From Toxonevra muliebris (Eukaryota > Arthropoda > Insecta > Diptera > Pallopteridae): a stretch of 64,000 bases of DNA. The notes beneath the pieces were generated by a model. It did not search any database, was not told the origin of the DNA, and saw only the letters and a list, made by a program, of their open reading frames with translations. The stretch is taken from the NCBI GenBank assembly GCA_963691655.1, contig OY829326.1, forward strand, positions 84,623,235-84,687,234. Reading direction: 5' to 3'. Below are positions 12,213 to 24,200 of the stretch, piece after piece. A program made the position numbers and the translations under genes. The stretch's first letter is position 1. Each line of letters starts with the position of its first letter.

Positions 12213-15200
12213 CTGAAATAAAAATTTTAAATAATATGTAATAAGGTTACAATTGAAAGTTATTTTAAAAAGTTGTATGAAAAGCTAATTTAAAAGGGAA
12301 ACAAGCAGCAGAATTTATAGTAAAACACTCAACAATTTGCCATAGATATTGTCAGCGTTATTTCGCATGAGAAGACAAAAGAAGAAACTAATAATCTAAT
12401 TTTACATAAATAACAATATTAAAAAGCTAAAAGATTTTTTGGGTTTTTATTACACAGAACAAATTAAAATTTTTTATTTCCGCCACCATGAATTAATGAT
12501 TTTTTGAAAGAGGACATTGTCTAGACCAGTTCCGTCCAAGACATACAGTGCCGGTCATATCATTTGCAACCAAAATCACTTGCACTTTAAATGACTTCTT
12601 GAGGTCACTAAAATAATTTATATCAAAAATCTTTTTTTTATTCAAAATAAAGTATATTTATTGCCATTTATTAAAAAAAATAGAAGTACAAAATTATGTT
12701 GCAAATAAAAAAAAAAGAAAGAAGTTATATTAACCCTTAAACGCCCAATAGTCCGATTTCAATTAAAAACATACCCAGAGGTAGAATTTGTGATTCCGAA
12801 CAACGTTTGTTCTACGTGTTTTCAAATATATTAGTTTAAGGTGCAGTTATTTTAATTTACTTGGTTGACTTCTGTAGTAACCTTTGGCGATTATCAGGAG
12901 AATAAATTAAAATACATTCGTAATAATTTTTAAAAACAGTTATTCGGTGTTATCCCATACCGTCTGATACCCATACCGTTTGTCCACACGGCAATATATT
13001 TATTACACAAAATTCGAAAATAAAAACACCTTTTTTCAGTTAGTTGTTTAAAATTTTGCAAAACATGCTTTTCGAGCTAAAAATAACTTTAACTGTACGA
13101 CAGTTGTCATTTTTCCATTCTTATTTATACGTATCGATAAAGAAAACTTTAGACAGTAAATACAAAAACTGGACTTTTCAACAGTTGCGAAACGTTTTGT
13201 TGTTAGATGAGAGCAAAGTTTACATGTGCGGCTCTGACGGAAAACAAATTGTTGGAGGCCACACGGTAAAATAGTTGACCCTAGACATACACCGGGTACG
13301 GTAAAGCACTAAGGAGGTTGTATTATGGTCTGGGGCTGCTTTTCAGCTAATAGTATGGGTCCAACCCATCACATTCGGGGAATTATGAAAACGATTATAA
13401 AAACATTTTAAGAGACATTATACTTCCATACTCTAGCTTGGAAATGCTGCCTGATTGGATGTTCCAACAGGATCATTACTCAAAGCGAACTCCTAAATTG
13501 GTGAAAGCTTGCCTTGTCGCAAAAAAATGTACACCTTTTCATTTGTCCAGTACAGTCCCCCGACCAAATTGAAAGCCATTGGGTGCTCGTGAAGCGAAAG
13601 CTTGGCACGAATACGTTCAAGAAACTGGAGGATCTGTATGTTTAAATAGCTATGTTTAAAAGCTATGGTAGCGAGTTCGAATCGATCAGCCGAAACATAT
13701 AATAGAGGCCATGCCACGCAGACATGCAACGGTGATCGCTAATAATGGATATGCAACAAAGTTTTGAAAACTTTTTAGATTTTTTTTTAATTTTCACATC
13801 AACTTTTTCTAGTTGCAAATTTGACCTCTTCAATTCAGACTTTAATTTAATATAACTTCTTCTTTTTTTATTTGCAACATAATTCTGTGATTTTGGTTGC
13901 AAATGATATGACCGGCACATTTTTTTATGGGTTATTCAAGGTCATGGTTGGGGTCCGATAGGAATTGATACGTAATTTTTTTATTTGAAGTCTTATACCA
14001 TGTTCCCATTGAGCCGAAATTGCGTGGTTTCGATCATTTCCGTGGTTTCGGCTGAAACTGCGTTGTTATGATCAATTTCTGCATATAAAAACATGACAAA
14101 CGAAACCACGGAAATGAGGTGGTTTCAACAAAACCGAGAAAAATCTAATGCAACCCTGAATGTGTTCACTGAAAAGAAATTTCTACTTAGACATTTATAT
14201 TTTGCTTTGCTTACAACTTTGTTAATGTGGAAAAACGAAAATATAAAAAAAGTAATGTAGTGCGCGGGAAGAGGAGCTCATAACACAAATATGGACAGAA
14301 AAAATGGAGGAGCTGCGTAGGGCAAACAGAAAAAACGGCCATACATATGAGCAAATGGCGGAGGAGCTGAAGTGAAACACTTTCACTTCAAACTGCCGGC
14401 ATTTTATAACAAGAAATAAACGAAACCATAATCGAAACCAGCTGAACCAATATGAACGATGGCAGTTTCGTTCGAAACCACTCGCCGAAACTACGCAATT
14501 CCGGCTCAGTTGGAACATGGTATTAACGTCTTAAGTTAAATTGTTCGTTATCAAAAGCTTAGTTTGTCTTTACTCAAACATACCACACCCTCTCTGTACA
14601 CTTCTATAAGACACCTATCAGACCCCAATTGTGATCTTAAATCGCCCATAAAAAATTTGTGACCTGGCAGTCTTTACATGTCTTCTGATGAACTAATCTA
14701 GGCAGTGTCTTCTTTCAAAAAACCATATATTCATCGTAGCGGAAAAACTTTTATTCACTAAATTCAAAATCAAGCAACCAACTCGCAGGGACTAACCCAA
14801 TGCACAACCTTGTAATAATTAAGAAAGGAAGAGGAAAAGGGAAAAGAATGAGAGCATTTTGAACAAGTGTATGAATGGCAAATGATACTGTCATCCGAAA
14901 ACAAATATATAGCATTCCTAATCAATGACATCTCATTGATGAAGGCAAGGAAAAGGGTTGGAGAGAGGACTGAGTCCTGCGGCACTCCAGCGTTAATGGA
15001 TCGACTTTCGGATGTAATATCGTCTATCATAGCACAATGGAACGGTCGCTTTTAAAACTCAATAATAAAAAACTGAGTATCCAACTCAGCACGGTCAGAA
15101 ATCTAAAATACCAATTTTCTAAATGGCAGCACCTCTTGGCTGGCAATAACAAACGTAAAAGAGAAAAAATAAAAATAAATTAAATATGCGATTTACAACA

Positions 15201-18200
15201 ATATCTAAACTCAAAATTGATGGTAGATCATAGAACGACCAGCGTTGGCTTCGACCTCCAGCAATTGTTCGCATATCAAATAAACGCTGTGTAAAAAAAA
15301 AAAAACAATCGTTTAAGGAATTCTACAAATGTTACACCGAAAACCAATAAGCACTAATATGTTTGACGACCTCGATAGTCTAGTGGGTAGTGCACTCGAC
15401 TTTCATCCGGGAGGTTAGGGTTAGGGTCCTGTCTTCGTCTGGTGGCTAATTCTCATAACCTTCTTATATTCACTATTAATATGAAGTGTATGAGAATTAT
15501 AAGATAGTGTACAAGTACACACATTGGTTGGCAATGGCAAAACCACCAAGCCGATAAAAAATTGCCACACCGCCATTCGGTATCGGCGTTAAACCTAATA
15601 TTTTTAATATACGATGAACAAATTTCGCGGCGGAAAATTGTGGCCGCACAATCGTCAACTTATACACACAATAAAAAAAAACAACAAAGCTGACATGGCA
15701 ACAGCAACATATAATAACATCAGGCATGCAGAATAGCAACAACGAGAAACACAACCAATCATGCCAGCAACAGCACACACAAGCATAACGGCATCATCAC
15801 GCCACGTCGACAGCGAAGAAGATGAAAAAACAAGTAAATAAGGCAGCCTACCTACTGGGATCAAAATTATAAATTGCGTATACACAAATATCACGTCTCG
15901 ATAACAGCCAATGGCAGTGAAGTAACAAAAATACAGCATCACGTATTCCAGTCGCGACCGCGGTAAACTGGAATGGAGAAGAAGAGGAAGAACGATCTAT
16001 AAAAGAGGCTGTGTAACACAATTCGACCTCTTTTACTGGCAAGGCGACTATATCGGAGAATAAAGTTGCGATAAATGCTATACATATGAACGAACAGGCA
16101 TAAGTAACCAAGTGTTTAGTAGTGTATTGATGGTCTAACCCCCACCATACAGTACTAAACACCATAATCAGACCGTGTAGTGTCACTTGGATGATATAGT
16201 CCCTACCATATGACCGTAGACGAACTGCCGGAAACTTAAAGCGAAGCAGTATCAACAGACATAAGTAACCAAGTGTTTGGCAGTGTACTGATGGCCAAAC
16301 CCCCACCATGCAGTATTAAACACCATAATCAGACCGAGATCGAATTAATTAACAATTTAAATCCCACTAAGCAGTTCGTGCGTCAGCTATTACTTGCTAC
16401 AATTAGACCAGCTGGTTGTGGGCGGCAATCGCCCAATTGTAGATGACTTCAACGCTCTCCGCGAGATGTGGAATTCGACCTTGAACAACGACCAGCGCTG
16501 CACGCACATTGTCGAACAAATTGACAGCCAAATTCAACAACAGTCAACAGCCCAGAATTACGGCCAGCTGCTCCAGCTCACCCGACATCAGCATTGCCGA
16601 CACGTCCTTGCTTATAAGCGCGCACTGGGCCACAACGTCAAACTGTAACCAGATCATATCCCAACCACCATCGATAGCCCGGAGGACTTCATTGAGGCTG
16701 AAAAGAAACCGTTCGTGAACTACAATAATTGAGATGAATTCAAAGCCTTAACCGACTGCATTCTTGCGCAATCCTCCTTGCCTGTGAACGTGCGAATTGG
16801 GGAAAAACGATTCCGTGAAGCGATCACCAAGGCCGCTGCCCAGAACATCTCAGCAGGCAGAATTCCAAAAGTTCAATCAAATATTCAACAAGAGAGACCG
16901 CTATCCTAGCTGCAGAATGAGGCAGCCTACACGCATATAGTACTGGCGACCAGCGAATACAGGAAATTGACGCAGAAATTAAGAGGCTGATTGAACCACG
17001 AATATTTTGGCGGTACTAAACCTAGCTAAATCATTTGACACAGTAAGTCACTCAAACTTGCTGCAGGACCTTTATATTTCGGCGCTGCCCAACACAACCA
17101 AGAGATTGAGTTCCAGAATGAAAAATCAAAAAAAAAGGCGCGTGAAACAATGTTTTAAGCATGGCGGTGTTCTGTCTCCCGTGTTATTAAACTATTTCAT
17201 GTCAAAGATGACGACACCCTCAGCCAACATTATACTTGTTTTCTATGCGGATGACTGCACTATCCTCTCTACAGAACACAACATCGCCGATCTTACCAAC
17301 AACATGAACTACCTGAACGAAAATCTTGGGAATCATGCTCGAGTGCCTCCACACCTTCGCCACTAACGCCACAACCACGCGCAACAACGGGGCGGGTGTC
17401 CCGGTATGGACACTCGTCAGCAGCAACTCACAATGGCGCAGACTACAAGAGTGACAGAATCCAGCCCTGCGCACTCTCACTGGCTGCCACCTGATAACAG
17501 ACGAGGAAACCAAGATGCTGAAGGTCAAAAACCATAATGAGCTGTTGGCGAAACAATTTTGGCTGAAGTGCCACAACGACGGACACCCAAACTATAGACT
17601 CCCCATACTTCAAACCCCCTCCCCCCCCCGCGGAATACCCAGGACGATTTGACTATATACGACGAGAACAATACCAGACTTACCAATAACTCGCTGGACC
17701 ACAATGCATACAATGCCGCAATCAAGCAACTTCATGCTAAAGCGGTAAGTGATGAAACGTGTGCTTTCCAGCCAAACACAGTCCTTAACGGAAGACCCCC
17801 ATCTATAGCCAATGTGGAAAAATCGCTGTCAATGAAAATTATGTGCACCCTAGAGACACTTAGGTCGAGATACAGTAAGCTTCACAATTCTAACAAATCA
17901 ATAATCAACAAGACTGTTCAGGACGTATGCCACGTCCAAAGTGGTCCAAAGGACGAATAGACGTAACAGAGTGATCGATACATCAGCCCCGACTTAAATC
18001 TCATCGAAAATTGGGTGGCATATCTGAAGAAAAAAGTAGCTCAAAGGCAACCGAAAAACCGAACTGCAATAACGGAAGAATGGCATAACACTGTGTTCAT
18101 GCTTAGCTCTAAATACACATTTAGGTATTCGAACTGGAAATTGGAGCTTGTTTACGAAATTTTTATTAAAAATTTAGAAATTTTACAGTTAACGCAAACT

Positions 18201-21200
18201 TTGCAAATTATAACGACATATTACATTAAAAATTGCCAACAATTATTCTACTTCAAACTTTAAATAAGCATTGAATACAATTAACCTAAGGAAGGCAACA
18301 GGGCCGACCAATCACCCCACTACATTTTAAAAGCACCGCAAACTGCATTTAATATAGCAAAGAATGTATTAAAATGATAGAAATTAATAAAATGAATTTT
18401 TTTAAGTTTTTTATTTAAATAAGTGATTTTATAATAAATAAGTTTAAGTTTTTCTGTTTAACAATTTTGCTATTTACATATAGCGTTTTCTTTTTTCGAT
18501 AAAATGTTGCATTTTTTCTGCACCATGCGAGGGCTGTCAAATTTCGTGTTCTTTTCTAAAAAAGTGGCAGCCTTTTCAGAGAGTACTGTGTTCTTTTCTA
18601 AAAAATTTTGCTTTCTGAGCGGGGAAAAATGTTACACTTTTTACACTCAAATAAATCACGGGGTAAGAATGTTGCCCTGCAAATTAGTTGATTCTGACAG
18701 GGTAGCATTTTTATGTTCTTTTCTTGCACTAAAAATGCAACATTTTGACAGGGTTGAGGGCAACATTAAAAAATTGTTGCCATGGCACGAGGCAAAAAAA
18801 ATTGCAACATTTTGTTAAAAAAAGAAAACGCTAATAGACAAATAAGTATTGCCTTCATAAGGTTAAATTTTCCTTCGGTGTACTTTGTATTGAAAACAGA
18901 GATAGCAGTAAAATATGTTCGAAACAGTGTCACATTCGCTTAAATGCTTAAATGAAGTAGCATTTAGGTTGAGAATTTTGTGTGGCTAAATGTATATTTA
19001 GAGTAGCAGTTAGAGCTAAATGTTCTAAATGCGCATTTAGGGCTAAGCATGAACACAGCATAAGATACCGAGCAATAATGATATGCGAAAGTTGGTTAGT
19101 TCAGGTGGTCATACTAAATATTAAATTAATTGTCCAATCAAGTTTTTATGTAATTAGGTTTGTATTAAAATATTTTATGTCATTTGTGAAAAGAGTTACT
19201 TGACACGCAAAAAACTGTGTAGTATTTGTTTTTGTTGTAATTTTTTATGATCCCTTTATAAATTCTGTAAATAACAAGAATTTGTAATAAAAACATATTT
19301 AAATAAATAAAAATAACCTTGTTTTGCCAAATATATTGAAAAATTTAATTATTGTTCAATGTATAAACTCATTCTAGACATACTATATTTACGTTTGTTG
19401 CAAACAAAAAAGAAAAAATAATGATAAAATTGTTTCAAAGATCTATTTTATTTTAAAATACAATGAAAACGGTCTATAATTTCACGCGTAGGCAATTTCT
19501 ACTCTTGAAGGTTTGTTTTTTTTTACCGTGCCAAGCATTGAACCTGAGTACCCTGCATAAAAGTCCAGCACACTATGCCATGACGACCGAAACAAAAACC
19601 CATACATTTTGTACTAATCACCCGGGTGACTCGTCAGTCGAAGTGAGCTAAAAAACCGTCAGCTAAGCTAAAGTAGGTTGGGGTTAGATTTAAAATTTGG
19701 CAATTTTTGGCATTACTGGATGGACTTGTTTTCCGATGACCACCTATTATTGGTTTATAATTGTTGTTGGAATTGACAGCTTTACATACCTGCATTAAAT
19801 CATCCATGCTTGTCACTTTTATTAAATGATATTCAAAATTGGGAACATCCTTTAGTAAACCTTAAAATTATAAAAGAAAAGTTAGTAGTACTATAAATTT
19901 CCGAAAAAATACACAAATTAAAGGACTACAATGGATATCTGAACCCAATGGGGGATGTTGGCCTTTTAAGCTTTTTATTGTTCCATAAGCAGTAGGTCGT
20001 TTCTGTAAGTTTTATTATAAATGCAGTGATTAAAAACTAAAACGGGATTTTTATTCATCAGAGTATGATTTTACGATGCTATAATCCGAATTACGTAAAA
20101 ACTTTGCATATTCGTCAAAAGCCTGACCTTCTTTTAGTTCTTATTGTAGACATATGACAAACTAAAGCTATAAATGGAATTGCGGCGTATCGACGACTTT
20201 ACGGGCGTAAAAACTCTGTCAAAATTAAAACGCCGCGTAATCCACTTGGCTGAACAGAATTGCGCCGTACGACAATAATCAGTTTACACTTTTTATATTT
20301 CAATAATTCTTTATCTGTGCTAAATGTATATTCAGATGCCAAATGCAATCCTGTGACGTCGGTGCTCGACAAAAAACAGAGATATCAAATTCGATGTAAA
20401 ATCGTCGACTGTGGCAATTTTGCTTAATACTCTTAATCTAAGTGTTTTATTGTATGGATCTGAGTTTTGGGCTCTGAGCTATACGGATTGTTTAGAAAAA
20501 ACGCATACAAGGTTCTTCAAGTCTTTTTACTTTTTAGACAAATCAACACTGTTCAAAAATAATTCAAGCTAACCAAATTAATTATTACTTTCTTCAACAA
20601 GCTATTATGCAAAATTTTGAACATATGTGAGAAAAGATATACAAAAAGATGTCTCAACGCTCTAATTAGATTAGTTGCGTCTGGTTTTCGCTAAGTAAAA
20701 GCTACCTCTGTCAGGCGAATAAATAACTAATTAAGTGATATGATGGAAGTGTGGACTAACACCTACTCGTGGTGACGGCTGGAAACAGTTGCATGTCAGA
20801 TGACTGATACGCAAACTGTTATCTGGTAACAGAGCACATCAGATGTCTGATATGCAACTGGCTAAGATAGTTCAGGCGGAGGGAGCAAACCCTCTTAAAT
20901 AAAAACTCCCCTAATCCAGGGTGTCACGCGACCCGTGCCTATTGGTTTGGCAGCCAGGGGATTAACACTCGTAGACTGGTGTGCACGGATCCTACGTCTG
21001 TTTTTACACAGGTACTTGTACTTATGTGAAATCAGCACTTGGGACCCGTGTGCGTCTGATACTAGTGTTAAGAATAGGCTGTCTGCGAACGGAGCCTCCT
21101 TGATACACGGCCGCCTCAAGGAGTAAGTGTGGCCTTACCATGGCAGACGGGCTATGTCATGGTGGACCAACCCCTTCCCGCTTCTATAGTTGACCGCCAA

Positions 21201-24200
21201 GCCCGCTCAGGCAGGCTAGTGGTCGTATTTTAAAATGAGCAAAAAAAATAATAAAGCAAAAAATTTAAACCAGCGGGGATTAACCGCAACGGAACTCGCA
21301 GATCGAATGGAGCATGAGCTACGTGATGAAGATCTGCGAGCTTCCACAAGCAGGGGTTCACCCAGGTCGAGAGGGCCAGCAAGGTGTCAGGCAACGACTG
21401 CACCTAAGCGAAGACGGAGCTTTGAGGGTAACCGTACGATGACCAGCAAAACCAAGGTAGGGGTACCAGCTGTCAGTGCATTAGCACCGATAGCTGAGTC
21501 CCATACAATGGCTTACGCTGGTGTGGTAGCCGCGGGAACTAGTGCAATAGCACCAGTGACCGTGTTAGCCGCGGGAACTGGAGCAATAGCACCAGCGCCC
21601 GTGGTAACCACACAAGCGACTGGCATCGTACCCAGTACAGCTCATACAGAGGTCTCAGCGGCCGGTGCAATAGCACCGGCTGGTGTGACTTCAGTAAGGG
21701 CTCGAGATGTCTTTCTAGCAAAGGTGGCTAGTGCATTCGCACCAGCGGCTAATGCTACGGAGACATCGACGGGGAAAAGTTACCCCAGGGAGCACAAACG
21801 CCGAGAGTTGAAGGTACCACCAATTGGGCAGCCAGGTGGTATGGACGACCCACTAAGGAAGGGCCTTAGTGGGGCAGGGTCCAGGTGGTATCTTAGATAC
21901 CTGGAGCAGGGGCTGGAACCTGCTGTAGCAAGGAAGAAGGCAGAGGAGCATAAAGCCAAGCCGTCCGAAGGTACTTCCCAGGAACCTCGAGAAAGGAAAA
22001 GGGGAAGCTCGGTCATCACTCCACCGCAAAAACAGGAGGTGAAGAAACCGAGGACGGATACGGTGGTGGCAGGCTCATCTGCAGGAAGAGTGGTGTGCGG
22101 CAAGACGTACGCGGGGGTTGCGAAAGCAGTTAGGATGGCAGTGTTGCCAAGGGAATATCCCGAGGTAACATTGTCATCCGAGCAGCTTTCGGCCCTAGAA
22201 GACGCCATCCTGGAAGAGGTGGCAAAGGGATGGGCACACAAGCTGAAGTTTGAGGGTATCCATTTCAGGCCGGGTTATCTACTCATCGACTGCAAAGATG
22301 TGCAGTCAGCCGAATGGCTGAAAGGAGTAGCCCCGAAGCTAACGGCCTGGAATGGACCCCCTCTCATTTCATGTGTAGGTGATGATGTTCCCAAGTCGCA
22401 CGTGGTGACTATTTTCTTCCCCAGGAGCCTGGGCCAGACGTCAGAACGGATACTGGCCCTACTCAATGCCCAAAACGAGGGCCTCCGAACAAACCTCTGG
22501 AAGGCATTGAAGGCTCGTGAGGAAGGAAATGGTCAGTTACTGACGATAAGTATGGATGAGCTATCGTTTGAAGCCATCCGTACTTCAGGGGGCGTCATCA
22601 ACTACCGGTTTGGTGAGGTCACGGTGCACGGGGTGCACAAACGGGCCACGGAAGAGGACACCTCGAATCCCGAGCCAGAAGCAGTCAGCAATGACGAGCC
22701 GAAAGCAACGGAAAGAGTGCACTCAGCCGTGGTCGAGGTGGAGGTCGATACTCTACCAACATCAGCCGCGAGCGAAATGGAAGGCATAGTACTCCCATCT
22801 TCGACCGCGACTGAAGTTGAGGGAATCGACCTCTCCCTTCTCAATATGGACTGCCCCATAGATGAGGAGGAAGAAAGGATGTTGTTGAGTGGCAGTAGTA
22901 GGGGCAAAAGCCCCGCTAAGTAAGCTCTATGAGCAGTGGAACAGGCATCAAATGTGCCCAGGTTAACGTCCACCACGCAAGAGCCGCCTCGGCGGTGATT
23001 GCAAGGACATTTTCAAAATTTAACCTGGGCCTGATACTGATCCAAGAACCCTGGCACTACCAAGGTGCAATCAGAGGAATGGCCTGTAAAAACGGCAAGG
23101 TAATTTGGGATAACAGGCAGGATAATCCAAGGGCCTGTATTCTAATTAGAAACAACATTAATTATGTTTGTCTTACAGAATTCATGACGCGGGACTTAGT
23201 TCCAATTCAAGCCCACCTTAACATCGAGGGCAGCAAACGCGCCATAGTAGTGGCATCGGCATATTTTCCGGGTGAGGAGTCGTCACCACCGCCGCCAGAA
23301 GTGAGGCAACTGGTGGATTATTGCAACAGGCACAGACTGCCGCTTCTCCTCGGATGCGATGCGAACGCTCACAGTACCATATGGGGCAGCACAAACGACA
23401 ACAGCAGAGGTGAGTACCTTTTAGAATTTATCTTATCCGCTAATCTAGAAATATTAAACGTAGGGAATGAACCTACGTTTGTTACTAGAGTTAGGAAAGA
23501 AGTATTAGACATAACAGAATGCAGTCCAAATATTGTAGGACTAGTCAAGAACTGGAGGGTATCCAAAGAGGACTCACTCTCTGATCATAAAATCATAGAG
23601 TTCCTCCTAGAGGGCACAAGTACCGAAATACCGTCCTTTAGAAATCCCAGGAAAACAAACTGGACAGAATACATAGAAGTACTTAAGTGTAATTTAGAAG
23701 GTATTAAATCGTGCAAGGTGATAAAAAATCATCATGAGCTCGAATATTCCGTAAATGAACTTAACGAAGCAATACTAGATGCTTTCGAGGGCAGCTGCCC
23801 TGAAAAAGCGGAAAGTCTAGGAAAGGACGCCATATGGTGGAATAGTACCCTAAGTGACATTAGAACCGAAGTACGTAGGCTCCATAATGGAGCAAAACGG
23901 AGCGGACAATGGCAAGCATATAGGGATAAACTAACAGAATACAATAAAGAAATTAGGAAGGCTAAAAGAACTAGCTTTAGGAACTTCTGCGACAATATCT
24001 CATCTCTACCTGCTGCATCAAGGATATATAAAACCTTTGCAAAAGCAGGGCAGGACATGAGAATGGCGCTGAAGAAATCAGATGGCAGCTTCACCTGTAA
24101 TGAAAAGGAACGAGCAGAATTGCTACTAGCAACACACTTCCCTGGAAGTGTCGGGCTAGATAGCAGGAATTCAGAGGAGCAGCCTAGAAGAATAAACAGA

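Larger units (their letters stand above)
17929..19124 (+). pseudogene. Tc1-like transposase 3' end, split by nested MITEs
   Basis: Left piece 17929-18090: a TSKVVQ block, then ISPDLNLIENWVAYLKKKV, the third catalytic region of Tc1 (S-P-D-L-N-P-I-E), running into AITEEWH. Right piece 19058-19124: reads to VSSGGHTKY and a stop, the standard Tc1 C-terminus. Removing the insertion 18091-19057 and one target copy joins the two pieces in frame. The N-terminal two thirds are absent, because the non-LTR remnant directly abuts on the left. Confidence 0.8.

Noticed and set aside
14222..14518. 98-residue minus-strand frame spanning the Harbinger-like MITE
   Set aside because: It begins inside the terminal inverted repeat and reads antisense through the repeats; the plausible coding scrap is on the plus strand.
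15411..15426. GGTTAGGGTTAGGG as a telomere-like repeat
   Set aside because: Only two units, lying where a B box would be in a tRNA-like SINE head; dipterans generally lack TTAGGG telomeres.
15848..16309. 153-residue minus-strand open frame
   Set aside because: Composition is aromatic and Cys-rich in a random way, it overlaps the direct repeats at 16.1-16.3 kb, and it has no motif; it is a by-product of C/A-rich plus-strand sequence.
21780..22241. Minus-strand frames of 60-176 residues under the LOA-like ORFs
   Set aside because: Antisense shadows of ORF1 and ORF2; no independent motifs or start context.
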